From positions 1-64,000 of the forward strand of contig NZ_JAAFGZ010000002.1 of NCBI RefSeq assembly GCF_010365105.1: a stretch of 64,000 nt of DNA, given 5' to 3'. The notes below the pieces were generated by a model. The model had not been told where the DNA came from, searched no databases, and saw only the letters and a program-made list of their open reading frames with translations. The translations under genes and the position numbers were made by a program. This DNA comes from Polaromonas sp. GTDB taxonomy: Bacteria; Pseudomonadota; Gammaproteobacteria; Burkholderiales; Burkholderiaceae_C. This document shows positions 18,940-27,259 of the stretch, in pieces (position 1 is the first letter of the stretch; each line of letters begins with the position of its first letter).

Positions 18940-19788
18940 CTAGCGCTGGAAAGCGACCACCACCTGCCGCTGCTCGCCCAGCCCCTCGATGCCCAGTGCC
19001 ATGGTGTCGCCCGCCTTGAGGTAGACCGGGGGCTTCATGCCCAGGCCGACGCCTGGGGGCGTGCCGGTGGTGATGACATCGCCCGGCTCCAGCGTCATGA
19101 ACTCGCTGACATAGCTGATGATCCTGGCGACGCTGAACACCATCGTCCGGGTCGATCCGGTCTGCATGCGCCGGCCGTTGACATCCAGCCACATGCCCAG
19201 GTTCTGCGGGTCTGGTACCTCGTCGCGCGTCACCAGCCAGGGCCCAAGCGGGCCGAAGGTGTCGCAGCCCTTGCCCTTGTCCCAGGTGCCGCCGCGCTCG
19301 ATCTGGTATTCGCGCTCGCTGATGTCGTTGATGGTGCAGTAGCCGGCGACATGACTCAAGGCCTCGCCTTCCGCCACATAGCGTGCGCGCGTGCCGATGA
19401 CCACGCCAAGCTCGACCTCCCAGTCGGTCTTGACCGAACCCCGGGGCAGCATGACCGCATCGTTCGGCCCCTGGATGCAGCTGGTGGCTTTCATGAACAC
19501 CACCGGCTCGGCAGGAATCGGCAAGCCGGATTCGGCGGCATGGTCGGCGTAATTCAGGCCGATGGCGATGAACTTGCGGGTGCCGGTCAGCGGACTGCCC
19601 AAACGCGGCGAGCCTTCGACCGCCGGCAGGGTGCTGGTGTCGTGCTGGCGCAGTGACTCCAGCGCCGCATCGCCCAGCTGGTCCGGCCCGATGTCGCCGA
19701 CGAGGCTGCTCAGGTCGCGCAGCTGGCCGGCCGCGTCGATGAGGCCGGGTTTTTCCTGGCCGGGGTGGCCGTAGCGAACGAGTTTCAT
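18940..19788 (-). CDS. fumarylacetoacetate hydrolase family protein (2,4-diketo-3-deoxyfuconate hydrolase-like)
   Basis: 282 residues from the ATG at 19788 (MKLVRYGHPGQEKPGLIDA), with AAAGGAAACCTC upstream. FAH-fold landmarks are GLNYADHAAESG, the metal-binding WEVELGVVIG (E-x-E) and TGTPPGVGLGMKPP. Close relatives hydrolyse 2,4-diketo-3-deoxy acids to pyruvate plus a small acid in non-phosphorylative L-fucose or L-rhamnose breakdown. The adjacent SDR gene, 53 bases upstream in the same operon, would supply that diketo substrate. The family assignment is firm; the substrate is inferred. Confidence 0.85.
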   Translation of the reverse strand: MKLVRYGHPGQEKPGLIDAAGQLRDLSSLVGDIGPDQLGDAALESLRQHDTSTLPAVEGSPRLGSPLTGTRKFIAIGLNYADHAAESGLPIPAEPVVFMKATSCIQGPNDAVMLPRGSVKTDWEVELGVVIGTRARYVAEGEALSHVAGYCTINDISEREYQIERGGTWDKGKGCDTFGPLGPWLVTRDEVPDPQNLGMWLDVNGRRMQTGSTRTMVFSVARIISYVSEFMTLEPGDVITTGTPPGVGLGMKPPVYLKAGDTMALGIEGLGEQRQVVVAFQR

Positions 19789-19841
19789 GAGGTTTCCTTT
19801 TTCTTTTGGGGGGTGAATCAGTTCATCTTCAGTCAACGGCG

Positions 19842-20573
19842 TCAGATCGTGATGCCGCCGTCGATGTTGTAGGCCTGGCCGGTGACAAAGGCCGAATCGT
19901 CGCTGGCCAGAAACACCACCAGCGGCGCAATTTCATGCGCCTGCGCCAGCCGGCCGATGGGCTGGCGCGCGACAAAGCCCTTGCGTGCCTCGACCGGGTC
20001 GTCAAACACATTGATGCGCTCCTGCAGCGACGGCGTGTCCACCGTGCCGGGGCAGACCGCATTGCAGCGCACGCCCTGCCCCACATAGTCGGCGGCAACG
20101 CTCTTGGTCAGCCCGATGACGGCGGCCTTGGACGCGCCGTACAGGAAGCGGTTGGGCAGGCCCTTGAAGCCGCAGACGCTGGCCATGTTGACGATGCTGC
20201 CGCCCTGGTTGGCCAGCATCTTCGGCAGCGCCGCCTGGATCATCCAGAACTGCGCGCGCACATTGAGCTGAAAGGCAAACTCCCATTCGGCATCGGTCGC
20301 CTGCAGGACTGATCCGGCATGCACGAAACCGGCGCAGTTGAACAGCACATCGAGCGGCGGCAAGTCATTCATCAGCGTTTGAATAGCCTGCTTGTCGAGC
20401 ACATCGAGCACTGCCGTGCGGACATTGGGCACGCCGTCATAACTGGCGAGCAGCGCCGGATTGACATCGGTGGCCCAGACCTGCGCGCCTTCGGCCGCCA
20501 TGGCGAGCGCGCTGGCCTTGCCGATGCCCTGTCCGGCGGCGGTCACCAGCGCGGTTTTTCCTTCGAGTCTCAT
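19842..20573 (-). CDS. SDR family oxidoreductase (2-keto-3-deoxy-sugar-acid dehydrogenase-like)
   Basis: 243 residues from the ATG at 20573, with AAGGAAAC just upstream. The cofactor motif TAAGQGIGKA and the catalytic YGASKAAVIG are present, with NCAG and the Ser in the NMASVCGF region. Asp in WATDVNP suggests NAD preference. Together with the downstream FAH-family gene this is the pair known from L-2-keto-3-deoxyfuconate or rhamnonate oxidation and hydrolysis. It is the first gene leftward of the divergent promoter region shared with the FadR-type regulator. Confidence 0.88.
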   Translation of the reverse strand: MRLEGKTALVTAAGQGIGKASALAMAAEGAQVWATDVNPALLASYDGVPNVRTAVLDVLDKQAIQTLMNDLPPLDVLFNCAGFVHAGSVLQATDAEWEFAFQLNVRAQFWMIQAALPKMLANQGGSIVNMASVCGFKGLPNRFLYGASKAAVIGLTKSVAADYVGQGVRCNAVCPGTVDTPSLQERINVFDDPVEARKGFVARQPIGRLAQAHEIAPLVVFLASDDSAFVTGQAYNIDGGITI

Positions 20574-20668
20574 CTTGTTTCCTTGGGAGGGGTTGTCGAT
20601 CCGCACAGCCGCAGGCGCCAGGGCAGGGTTTTGCCGGATGGGTGGGGCACCTGTTTCATGGGATTATT

Positions 20669-20693
20669 AATTGGCCTTACCACTTGGCCAATT
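20669..20693. promoter_or_regulatory. candidate operator for the FadR-type regulator
   Basis: Perfect inverted repeat AATTGGCC-N9-GGCCAATT in the 158-base divergent region between the SDR gene and the regulator gene. The position fits autoregulation and control of the leftward operon, but FadR-family binding has not been shown for this sequence. Confidence 0.55.
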
Positions 20694-20731
20694 CTGGCTA
20701 ACCCTTAATTCGAGTTTTCAGCTTTTTGCGC

Positions 20732-21463
20732 ATGTCCCTTCTTCAAACCGTCGAACCCCAGCGCCTGTACCGGCAGATAGCCGCGCAGTTGCGCACACTG
20801 ATCAGCGCAGGTGAACTGGCCGTCGGCAGCCGCCTGCCGGCCGAGCGCGACCTGGCCAAACAACTGGGTGTGAGCCGGCCGTCGGTGCGCGAGGCGCTGA
20901 TTGCGCTGGAAGTCGAAGGCTGGGTCGAGGTGCGCACCGGCTCGGGCGTGTATGTGCTGGACCGCAGCAGCCCGGCCAGCCGCGTGGCCGCCCGCCAGCC
21001 GCAGATTCCGGCCGACGAATGGGGGCCGCTGGAGCTGATCCGCGCCCGCCGGGTCGTGGAAGGCGAAACCGCCGCCCTCGCCGCCAGCGAGGCCAGGCCC
21101 GGGCACATCGCGGCCATGACCCAGGCGCTGGCCCGGATGCAACTTGACGCCGACCAGGACGTGCTGCCGCTGGAAGGCGACCGCGACTTTCACACCGCCA
21201 TCGTCGAATCCTGCGGCAATGTGGTGTTGATCGAGACCGTGCAGCGCTTCTGGGACTCGCGGCGCGGGCCGCTGTTCGAGCGGCTGACAGGCTATTTTGA
21301 AACCCTGGATTCCTGGCGCGCCGCCATTGCCGAGCATGACGCGATCCTGCTGGCCATCCGCAGCCGCGACCCGGCCGCTGCCCGGCTGGCCATGCACCAG
21401 CACATGGACAACTCGCACACCCGTTTCAGCGTGAGCTGGCGGCAGGCGCAAAAGCCCAGGTAG
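20732..21463 (+). CDS. FadR/GntR family transcriptional regulator
   Basis: 243 residues from the ATG at 20732 (a TTG two codons earlier is possible). The N-terminal winged helix-turn-helix is clear: LPAERDLAKQLGVSRPSVRE followed by GSGVYVLD. The C-terminal FCD domain has the metal-binding pattern with Asp/His in DRDFHTAIVESCGN and later His residues (MHQHMDNSHT). Such regulators usually respond to a sugar acid or carboxylate. It is divergent from the SDR/FAH genes and 85 bases ahead of the TRAP operon, so it probably controls both. Confidence 0.9.
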   Translation: MSLLQTVEPQRLYRQIAAQLRTLISAGELAVGSRLPAERDLAKQLGVSRPSVREALIALEVEGWVEVRTGSGVYVLDRSSPASRVAARQPQIPADEWGPLELIRARRVVEGETAALAASEARPGHIAAMTQALARMQLDADQDVLPLEGDRDFHTAIVESCGNVVLIETVQRFWDSRRGPLFERLTGYFETLDSWRAAIAEHDAILLAIRSRDPAAARLAMHQHMDNSHTRFSVSWRQAQKPR

Positions 21464-21548
21464 CCGCCTACCCCACAAGCGGTGCACGACTGGCGTGTGC
21501 ATCGCCCGCCCCCGGCAAAGCCAGCAACCCACCCACAGAGGAGACATC

Positions 21549-22550
21549 ATGAACCATCCGAACAAGCGAAGCACTCTCAAAACCATAGCGTATTGCGCCC
21601 TGCTGGCGGGCGCAATGGGCCTATCCGGCATGGCATCGGCGCAAACCAAGCTGAAATGGGCGCATGTCTATGAAACCTCCGAGCCGTTTCACAAATGGTC
21701 GGTCTGGGCCGGCGACGAGATCAAGAAGCGCACCAATGGCAAGTACGAGGTGCAGGTGTTCCCGGCCTCCACGCTGGGCAAGGAAGCCGACATCAACCAG
21801 GGCCTGACGCTGGGCTCGGTGGACATCATCCTGAGCGGCGCCAGCTTTGCCGGCAACACCTACAAGCCGCTGGCCGTCACCTACTTTCCCTTCATCTTCC
21901 GCGACGCCGAGCACCTGCTGAGCTATGCCAAGAGCGATGTCTTCAAGGAACTCGCCAAGGGCTACGACGACAAGAGCGGCAACCACATCACCGCGCTCAA
22001 CTACTACGGCGCGCGCCACGTCACCTCCAGCGCCGCCAGGCCGGTGACCAAGCCCGAGGACATGAAGGGCCTGAAGATCCGCGTGCCCGACGCGCCGGCC
22101 TATCTGGCGTTTCCCAAGGCGCTGGGCGCCAATGCCACGCCGATTGCCTTTGCCGAGGTTTACCTGGCGCTGCAAAACGGCACCGTCGATGCGCAGGAAA
22201 ACCCGCTGCCGACCATCGAGGCCAAGAAGTTCTACGAGGTGCAAAAGAACATTTCATTGACCGGCCACATCATCGACTCGCTGCTGACCATCACCTCCGG
22301 CCAGTTGTGGAGCAAGTTGTCGGCCGACGAGAAAAAGATTTTTTCGGACGTGATGCAGGAAGCTGCCGAGAAGACCGGTCGCGAGATCATCGCTTCTGAA
22401 ATCCGCCTGGTCGAGGAGTTCAAGAAAAAGGGCAACAACGTCATCACGGTGGACAAGGCCGCCTTTCGCGAAGCGGTGCTGAAGAACACCAAGCCGACCG
22501 ACCACGGTTACCGCCAGCAGGACTACGACCGCATCACCGCGCTGAAGTAG
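21549..22550 (+). CDS. dctP: TRAP transporter solute-binding protein DctP (cluster A)
   Basis: 333 residues from the ATG at 21549, with GAGGAG upstream. The signal peptide ends near ASAQ. DctP-family signatures are LKGLKIRVPDAPAYLAF, with the ligand-carboxylate Arg, and AFAEVYLALQNGTVDAQENP. It binds an organic acid in the periplasm and hands it to the DctQM membrane unit encoded next. The ligand is unknown; neighbours suggest a sugar acid. Confidence 0.92.
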   Translation: MNHPNKRSTLKTIAYCALLAGAMGLSGMASAQTKLKWAHVYETSEPFHKWSVWAGDEIKKRTNGKYEVQVFPASTLGKEADINQGLTLGSVDIILSGASFAGNTYKPLAVTYFPFIFRDAEHLLSYAKSDVFKELAKGYDDKSGNHITALNYYGARHVTSSAARPVTKPEDMKGLKIRVPDAPAYLAFPKALGANATPIAFAEVYLALQNGTVDAQENPLPTIEAKKFYEVQKNISLTGHIIDSLLTITSGQLWSKLSADEKKIFSDVMQEAAEKTGREIIASEIRLVEEFKKKGNNVITVDKAAFREAVLKNTKPTDHGYRQQDYDRITALK

Positions 22551-22626
22551 TGGATGCCCGCTGGCCGCCTTGCTTTCGGGCCTGGCGGCCCGTCTTGTGA
22601 CCCGATTGACTGTTTGCGGAGTGCCC

Positions 22627-23181
22627 ATGAGCGACAAAATCATCAGCGATGACGGCGAATTCCACACCGAGGACGAGGAATTCGACCTGTCCACCACCAC
22701 ACCCGAGGCCTGGCTGGCGCTGGCCTTTTTCTGGCTGCTGGGCCTGACGGTGTTCTACCAGTTCATCACCCGCTATGTGTTCAACGATTCGGCCGCCTGG
22801 ACCGAGGAAATTGCCCGTTACCAGCTGATCGCGGTGGTGTTCATCGGCGCGGCCATCGGTGTGGTCAAGAACAACCACATCCAGGTCGATTTCTTTTACC
22901 GCCACATGCCGGCGCGCCTGGGCAGGCTGATGTCGGGTTTCGTCGATCTCGTGCGTATCGCCTTCTTTGCCGCCGCCGTGGTCATGACGGTGCAGATGAT
23001 GCTCAAGATCGGCAACCAGACGCGCATTACGGTGGTGGACCTGCCGATGAACATCGTCTATGCGCTGTGCCTGCTGGGTTTTGCCGTGATGCTGCTGCGC
23101 TCGGTGCAGGTCGCCGTGATTCATTACCGGCGCGGCTACAGCGTGCTGGAACGGCCCGACGCCACCATGCAGGACCGGTAA
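22627..23181 (+). CDS. dctQ: TRAP transporter small permease DctQ (cluster A)
   Basis: 184 residues from the ATG at 22627 (MSDKIISDDGEFH). It has four hydrophobic segments and the family stretch FNDSAAWTEEIARYQLIAVVF. An acidic N-terminal extension of about 30 residues (GEFHTEDEEFD) precedes the first helix, which is longer than in the other two DctQ proteins here. It lies between dctP and dctM. Confidence 0.9.
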   Translation: MSDKIISDDGEFHTEDEEFDLSTTTPEAWLALAFFWLLGLTVFYQFITRYVFNDSAAWTEEIARYQLIAVVFIGAAIGVVKNNHIQVDFFYRHMPARLGRLMSGFVDLVRIAFFAAAVVMTVQMMLKIGNQTRITVVDLPMNIVYALCLLGFAVMLLRSVQVAVIHYRRGYSVLERPDATMQDR

Positions 23182-23208
23182 AAACCCCGTCATCCAACAG
23201 GTCCCTAC

Positions 23209-24600
23209 ATGCTGAAAATTTTCTTTCTGATCTTCATGGGCGCCGGCATTCCGGTGGCCATCGCCATGGCCGGCGCGTCGCTGGTGTACATCCTGTTCAG
23301 CGGCAGCCTGCCGCCGTTTGTGGTGATTCACCGCATGGTCTCGGGCATTGACAGCTTTCCGCTGCTGGCCGTGCCCTTTTTCATCCTCGCCGGCAACCTG
23401 ATGAACAACGCCGGCATCACCACGCGCATCTACAACTTCGCCCTGGCGCTGGTTGGCTGGCTCAAGGGCGGCCTGGGCCATGTGAATGTCGTCGGCTCGG
23501 TGATCTTTGCCGGCATGAGCGGCACGGCGATTGCCGATGCGGCCGGGCTGGGCACCATCGAGATCAAGGCGATGAAGGAACACGGCTATTCGTCCGAATT
23601 TGCCGTCGGCGTGACGGCGGCATCGGCCACGCTCGGCCCCATCATTCCGCCCAGCCTGCCCTTTGTGATCTACGGCATGATGGCCAATGTGTCCATCGGC
23701 TCGCTGTTCCTGGCCGGGTTGTTGCCGGGTCTGATGCTGGCATTGCTGATGATGCTGACGGTGGCGTACTTTGCGCACAAGAACCAATGGGGCGGCGACA
23801 TCCATTTTTCCGGCAGCCGCTTTGGCAAGGCGCTGGTCGAACTGGCCGTGGTGGCCGGCTGGCCGCTGGCGCTGTGGGGGCTGATCCAGGCCGGCGCACC
23901 GCCGCAGCTCACCGTCTTTCTGGGTCTGGTGGCGCTCTTCGTGCTCGACAAGATCTTCAGCTTTGAAGCGGTGCTGCCGATCATGACGCCGGTGCTGCTG
24001 ATTGGCGGCATGACCACCGGGCTTTTCACGCCCACCGAAGGCGCGATTGCGGCCTGCGTCTGGGCCATGGTGCTGGGCTTTGCCTGGTACCGCACCCTGA
24101 AGTTCAGGATGTTCGTCAAGGTCTGCCTGGACACGGTGGAAACCACCGCCACTGTGCTGTTCATCGTCGCCGCTGCGTCCATCTTCGGCTGGATGCTGAC
24201 GGCCACCGGCGTGACGGCGGGCATTGCCGAATGGGTGCTGGGTTTCACGCAGGAAGCGTGGGTGTTTTTGCTGCTGGCCAACCTGTTGATGCTGTTTGTC
24301 GGCTGCTTCCTGGAGCCCACCGCCGCCATCACCATCCTGGTGCCCATCCTGCTGCCGATCACGCAAAAGCTGGGCATCGACCCGGTGCATTTCGGCCTGG
24401 TCATGGTGCTCAATTTGATGATCGGCCTGCTGCACCCGCCGATGGGCATGGTGCTGTTTGTGCTGGCGCGGGTGGCCAAGCTGTCGGTCGAGCGCACCAC
24501 CATGGCGATCCTGCCGTGGCTGGTTCCCTTGCTGGTCAGCCTGGGCATCATCACCTACTTTCCCAAGGCCGTGCTGTGGCTGCCGAAGATGTTTTATTGA
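23209..24600 (+). CDS. dctM: TRAP transporter large permease DctM (cluster A)
   Basis: 463 residues, about 12 hydrophobic segments. Family landmarks are VPFFILAGNLMNNAGIT, GMSGTAIADAAGLGTIE, TLGPIIPPSLPFVIYG and GLFTPTEGAIAA. It forms the sodium-driven channel of the TRAP system. The gene follows dctQ by 27 bases and is followed by the UxaA-type dehydratase after 30 bases. Confidence 0.93.
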   Translation: MLKIFFLIFMGAGIPVAIAMAGASLVYILFSGSLPPFVVIHRMVSGIDSFPLLAVPFFILAGNLMNNAGITTRIYNFALALVGWLKGGLGHVNVVGSVIFAGMSGTAIADAAGLGTIEIKAMKEHGYSSEFAVGVTAASATLGPIIPPSLPFVIYGMMANVSIGSLFLAGLLPGLMLALLMMLTVAYFAHKNQWGGDIHFSGSRFGKALVELAVVAGWPLALWGLIQAGAPPQLTVFLGLVALFVLDKIFSFEAVLPIMTPVLLIGGMTTGLFTPTEGAIAACVWAMVLGFAWYRTLKFRMFVKVCLDTVETTATVLFIVAAASIFGWMLTATGVTAGIAEWVLGFTQEAWVFLLLANLLMLFVGCFLEPTAAITILVPILLPITQKLGIDPVHFGLVMVLNLMIGLLHPPMGMVLFVLARVAKLSVERTTMAILPWLVPLLVSLGIITYFPKAVLWLPKMFY

Positions 24601-24630
24601 CCCGATGAATCGATTGCCGAGGCTATTTCC

Positions 24631-26157
24631 ATGACCCCCTTTATCCGCTTGCATCCCGCCGACGACGTGCTGATTGCCCGCGCCCAACTGGTCGGCGGCA
24701 CCCAGGTCGAGCACATCACCGTGCGCGGCCTGATCCCGCCCGGCCACAAGGTCGCCACGCGCGCGCTGGCCGCCGGCGAGCCGGTGCGGCGCTACAACCA
24801 GATCATCGGTTTTGCCAGCAGGCCGATTGCGCCGGGCGAGCATGTACACACCCACAACCTGGACATGGGGCCCGACAAGGGCGACTTTGCGCGCGACTAC
24901 GCGATTGGCGCCGACGTGAAGCCGCCCGCCCCGCTGCGTGAAGCCACCTTCATGGGCATCAAGCGCGCCGACGGCCGGGTGGCGACGCGCAACTACATCG
25001 GTATTTTGTCCAGCGTCAACTGCTCTGCCACGGCGGCGCGGGCGATTGCCGACCATTTCTCGCGCCAGACCAACCCTTCGGCGCTGCAGGATTTCCCTAA
25101 CATCGATGGCGTGGTGGCGCTGACCCATGGCACCGGCTGCGGCATGGACACCGAGGGCATGGGCATGCAGATCCTGGAGCGCACGCTGGCGGGCTATGCC
25201 ACGCATGCCAACTTCGCCGGCGTGGTGGTCGTCGGCCTGGGCTGCGAGGCCAACCAGATCAATGCCTGGCTGGCACACAGCGTGCTGAAGGAAGGCGACA
25301 ACTTTCGCGTCTTCAACATCCAGGACAGCGGCGGCACGCGCAAGACGGTGGAAAAAGGCATTGCGCTGGTGCGGGAGATGCTGCCGCGCGCCAACGATGT
25401 GCAGCGCGAACCGTGCAGCGCCGCGCACATCACCATCGGCCTGCAATGCGGCGGCTCCGACGGCTACTCGGGCATCAGCGCCAACCCGGCGCTGGGCGCG
25501 GCGGTCGATTTGCTGGTGGCCCATGGCGGCACCGCCATCCTCAGCGAAACGCCCGAAATCTATGGCGCCGAACACCTGCTGACGCGCCGCGCGGTGCGCC
25601 CCGACATCGCCGAAAAGCTGATTGCCCGCATCAAGTGGTGGGAGCATTACACCGAGATCAACGGCGGCGAGATGAACAACAACCCGTCGCCGGGCAACAA
25701 GGCCGGCGGGCTGACGACGATTCTGGAAAAGTCGCTCGGTGCTGTGGCCAAGGGCGGCACCAGCAATTTAGAGGCGGTCTATGAATATGCCGATCCGGTC
25801 AATACCCACGGCTTTGTTTACATGGACACGCCCGGCTACGACCCGGTCAGCGCCACCGGCCAGGTGGCGGGCGGCGCCAACGTCATCTGCTTCACCACCG
25901 GACGCGGCTCGGCCTATGGCTGCGCGCCCTCGCCATCGCTGAAATTGGCCACCAACTCGGCGCTGTGGCAACGCCAGGAAGAAGACATGGACATCAACTG
26001 TGGCGAGATCATCGACGGCGGCGTGTCGGTGCAGGACATGGGCCAGCGCATTTTCGAGCAGGTGCTGGCCACCGCGTCGGGCCGGCAAAGCAAGAGCGAG
26101 CAGCACGGCTACGGCCAGAACGAGTTTGTGCCGTGGCAGGTCGGCGCGGTGATGTAA
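24631..26157 (+). CDS. UxaA family (altronate/galactarate-type) dehydratase
   Basis: 508 residues, the full two-part size. An N-terminal SAF domain (to about residue 75) is followed by the altronase core with Cys residues in SSVNCSATAAR, HGTGCGMDTEG, GLGCEANQIN and QCGGSDGYSG, expected to hold iron or an Fe-S centre. Known members dehydrate D-altronate or D-galactarate, and the sulfolactate lyase SuyAB is a split relative. In cluster A it probably dehydrates an aldonic or aldaric acid to a 2-keto-3-deoxy acid for the SDR/FAH pair. The exact substrate cannot be read from the sequence. Confidence 0.87.
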   Translation: MTPFIRLHPADDVLIARAQLVGGTQVEHITVRGLIPPGHKVATRALAAGEPVRRYNQIIGFASRPIAPGEHVHTHNLDMGPDKGDFARDYAIGADVKPPAPLREATFMGIKRADGRVATRNYIGILSSVNCSATAARAIADHFSRQTNPSALQDFPNIDGVVALTHGTGCGMDTEGMGMQILERTLAGYATHANFAGVVVVGLGCEANQINAWLAHSVLKEGDNFRVFNIQDSGGTRKTVEKGIALVREMLPRANDVQREPCSAAHITIGLQCGGSDGYSGISANPALGAAVDLLVAHGGTAILSETPEIYGAEHLLTRRAVRPDIAEKLIARIKWWEHYTEINGGEMNNNPSPGNKAGGLTTILEKSLGAVAKGGTSNLEAVYEYADPVNTHGFVYMDTPGYDPVSATGQVAGGANVICFTTGRGSAYGCAPSPSLKLATNSALWQRQEEDMDINCGEIIDGGVSVQDMGQRIFEQVLATASGRQSKSEQHGYGQNEFVPWQVGAVM

Positions 26158-26170
26158 ACCGGAAGTTTTT

Positions 26171-27226
26171 ATGCAAAAAGTGATCCCTGCGCAGACCTTG
26201 CGGGCGCAATGCGCTAGCGTTTTAATAGCAACAGGCAGTTCGACAGCCGAGGCTGAAAAAGTCGCCGCCAACCTGGTCATGGCCAACCTGAGCGGCCACG
26301 ACTCGCACGGCGTGGGCATGCTGCCGCGCTATGTCGATGCGGTGCTCGAAGGCGGCCTGACGCCAAACGCCAGCGTGCAGACCGTGCTGGACGCTGGCAG
26401 CCTGCTCAGCCTGAACGGCCAGCGCGGCTACGGCCAGGTTATCGGCGAGCAGGCGATGGCGCTGGGGATGGCCAGGGCCAGGCTGCATGGCAGCTGCATC
26501 ATGGCGCTGGCCGAGTCGCACCACCTGGGGCGCATTGGCCACTTTGCCGAAATGGCGGTGGCCGAAGGGCTGGTGTCGCTGCATTTCGTCAACGTCAGGA
26601 CGCGCGCGGTGGTCGCGCCATGGGGCGGCAGCGACGGGCGCTTTGGCACCAATCCCTGCTGCATTGGCATTCCGCTGAAAGACCAGCCGCCCTTCGTGCT
26701 GGACTTTGCGACCAGCCGCGTGGCCCAGGGCAAGATGCGCGTCGCCTACAACCAGGGCAAGACAGTCCAGCCCGGCCTGCTGATCGACGAGCACGGCCAA
26801 CCGACCACCGACCCCGGCGTGGTCGTCGTGCCGCAGCCAAACGGATTTTTTGGTGCCTTGATGCCCTTTGGCGAACACAAGGGCTACGGGCTGGCGGTGG
26901 CCTGCGAACTGCTGGGCGGCGCGCTGACCGGCGGCGGCACCTGGCACTCCACCAACGTCCACAACCGGGCCATCCTCAACAGCATGCTGACGGTGCTGAT
27001 CGACCCGGAAAAGCTTGGCACGCAGGCGGCGTTTGACACCGAGGCGCGGGCGTTTGTGGACTGGCTGCGCCAGAGCCCGCCTGCCGACGGTTTCGACACG
27101 GTGCAGATTGCCGGCGAGCCCGAGCGGGCGATGCGCCTCAAGCGCGAACAGGACGGCATCGAGGTGGACCTTCAAACCTGGCAGGAAATCGTCCTGGCCG
27201 CCGGCAAGGTTGGCGCCAGCATTTGA
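26171..27226 (+). CDS. malate/L-lactate/ureidoglycolate dehydrogenase family (Ldh2) oxidoreductase
   Basis: 351 residues; the start follows CGGAAG 13 bases after the dehydratase stop. Ldh2-family signatures are SGHDSHGVGMLPRYVD, with the catalytic His, AVVAPWGGSDGRFGTNPCCI and FGEHKGYGLAVACELLGGAL. Enzymes of this fold use NAD(P) to interconvert 2-hydroxy and 2-keto acids. It ends the rightward arm of cluster A and could reduce or oxidise a pathway hydroxyacid; the substrate is not determined. Confidence 0.9.
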   Translation: MQKVIPAQTLRAQCASVLIATGSSTAEAEKVAANLVMANLSGHDSHGVGMLPRYVDAVLEGGLTPNASVQTVLDAGSLLSLNGQRGYGQVIGEQAMALGMARARLHGSCIMALAESHHLGRIGHFAEMAVAEGLVSLHFVNVRTRAVVAPWGGSDGRFGTNPCCIGIPLKDQPPFVLDFATSRVAQGKMRVAYNQGKTVQPGLLIDEHGQPTTDPGVVVVPQPNGFFGALMPFGEHKGYGLAVACELLGGALTGGGTWHSTNVHNRAILNSMLTVLIDPEKLGTQAAFDTEARAFVDWLRQSPPADGFDTVQIAGEPERAMRLKREQDGIEVDLQTWQEIVLAAGKVGASI

Positions 27227-27259
27227 TTCGACCGGCTCAATGATCCGGCGACCAGGGCG

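Noticed and set aside
22534..25647. 1037-codon open frame on the minus strand opposite the TRAP and dehydratase genes
   Set aside because: Composition is extreme in His, Gln, Arg and Gly with no domain; it is the antisense shadow of well-supported GC-rich genes.
26211..26235. GCTAGCGTTTTAATAGC inside the Ldh2 gene, resembling the dispersed palindrome
   Set aside because: The left arm mismatches and the encoded residues fit the normal Ldh2 N terminus, so chance similarity is more likely.
24631..27226. Reading of the UxaA plus Ldh2 pair as a sulfolactate (Suy/ComC) pathway
   Set aside because: SuyA and SuyB are normally separate short proteins, while here the dehydratase is the fused full-length altronate type with SDR/FAH partners; kept only as a test in the cluster A finding.
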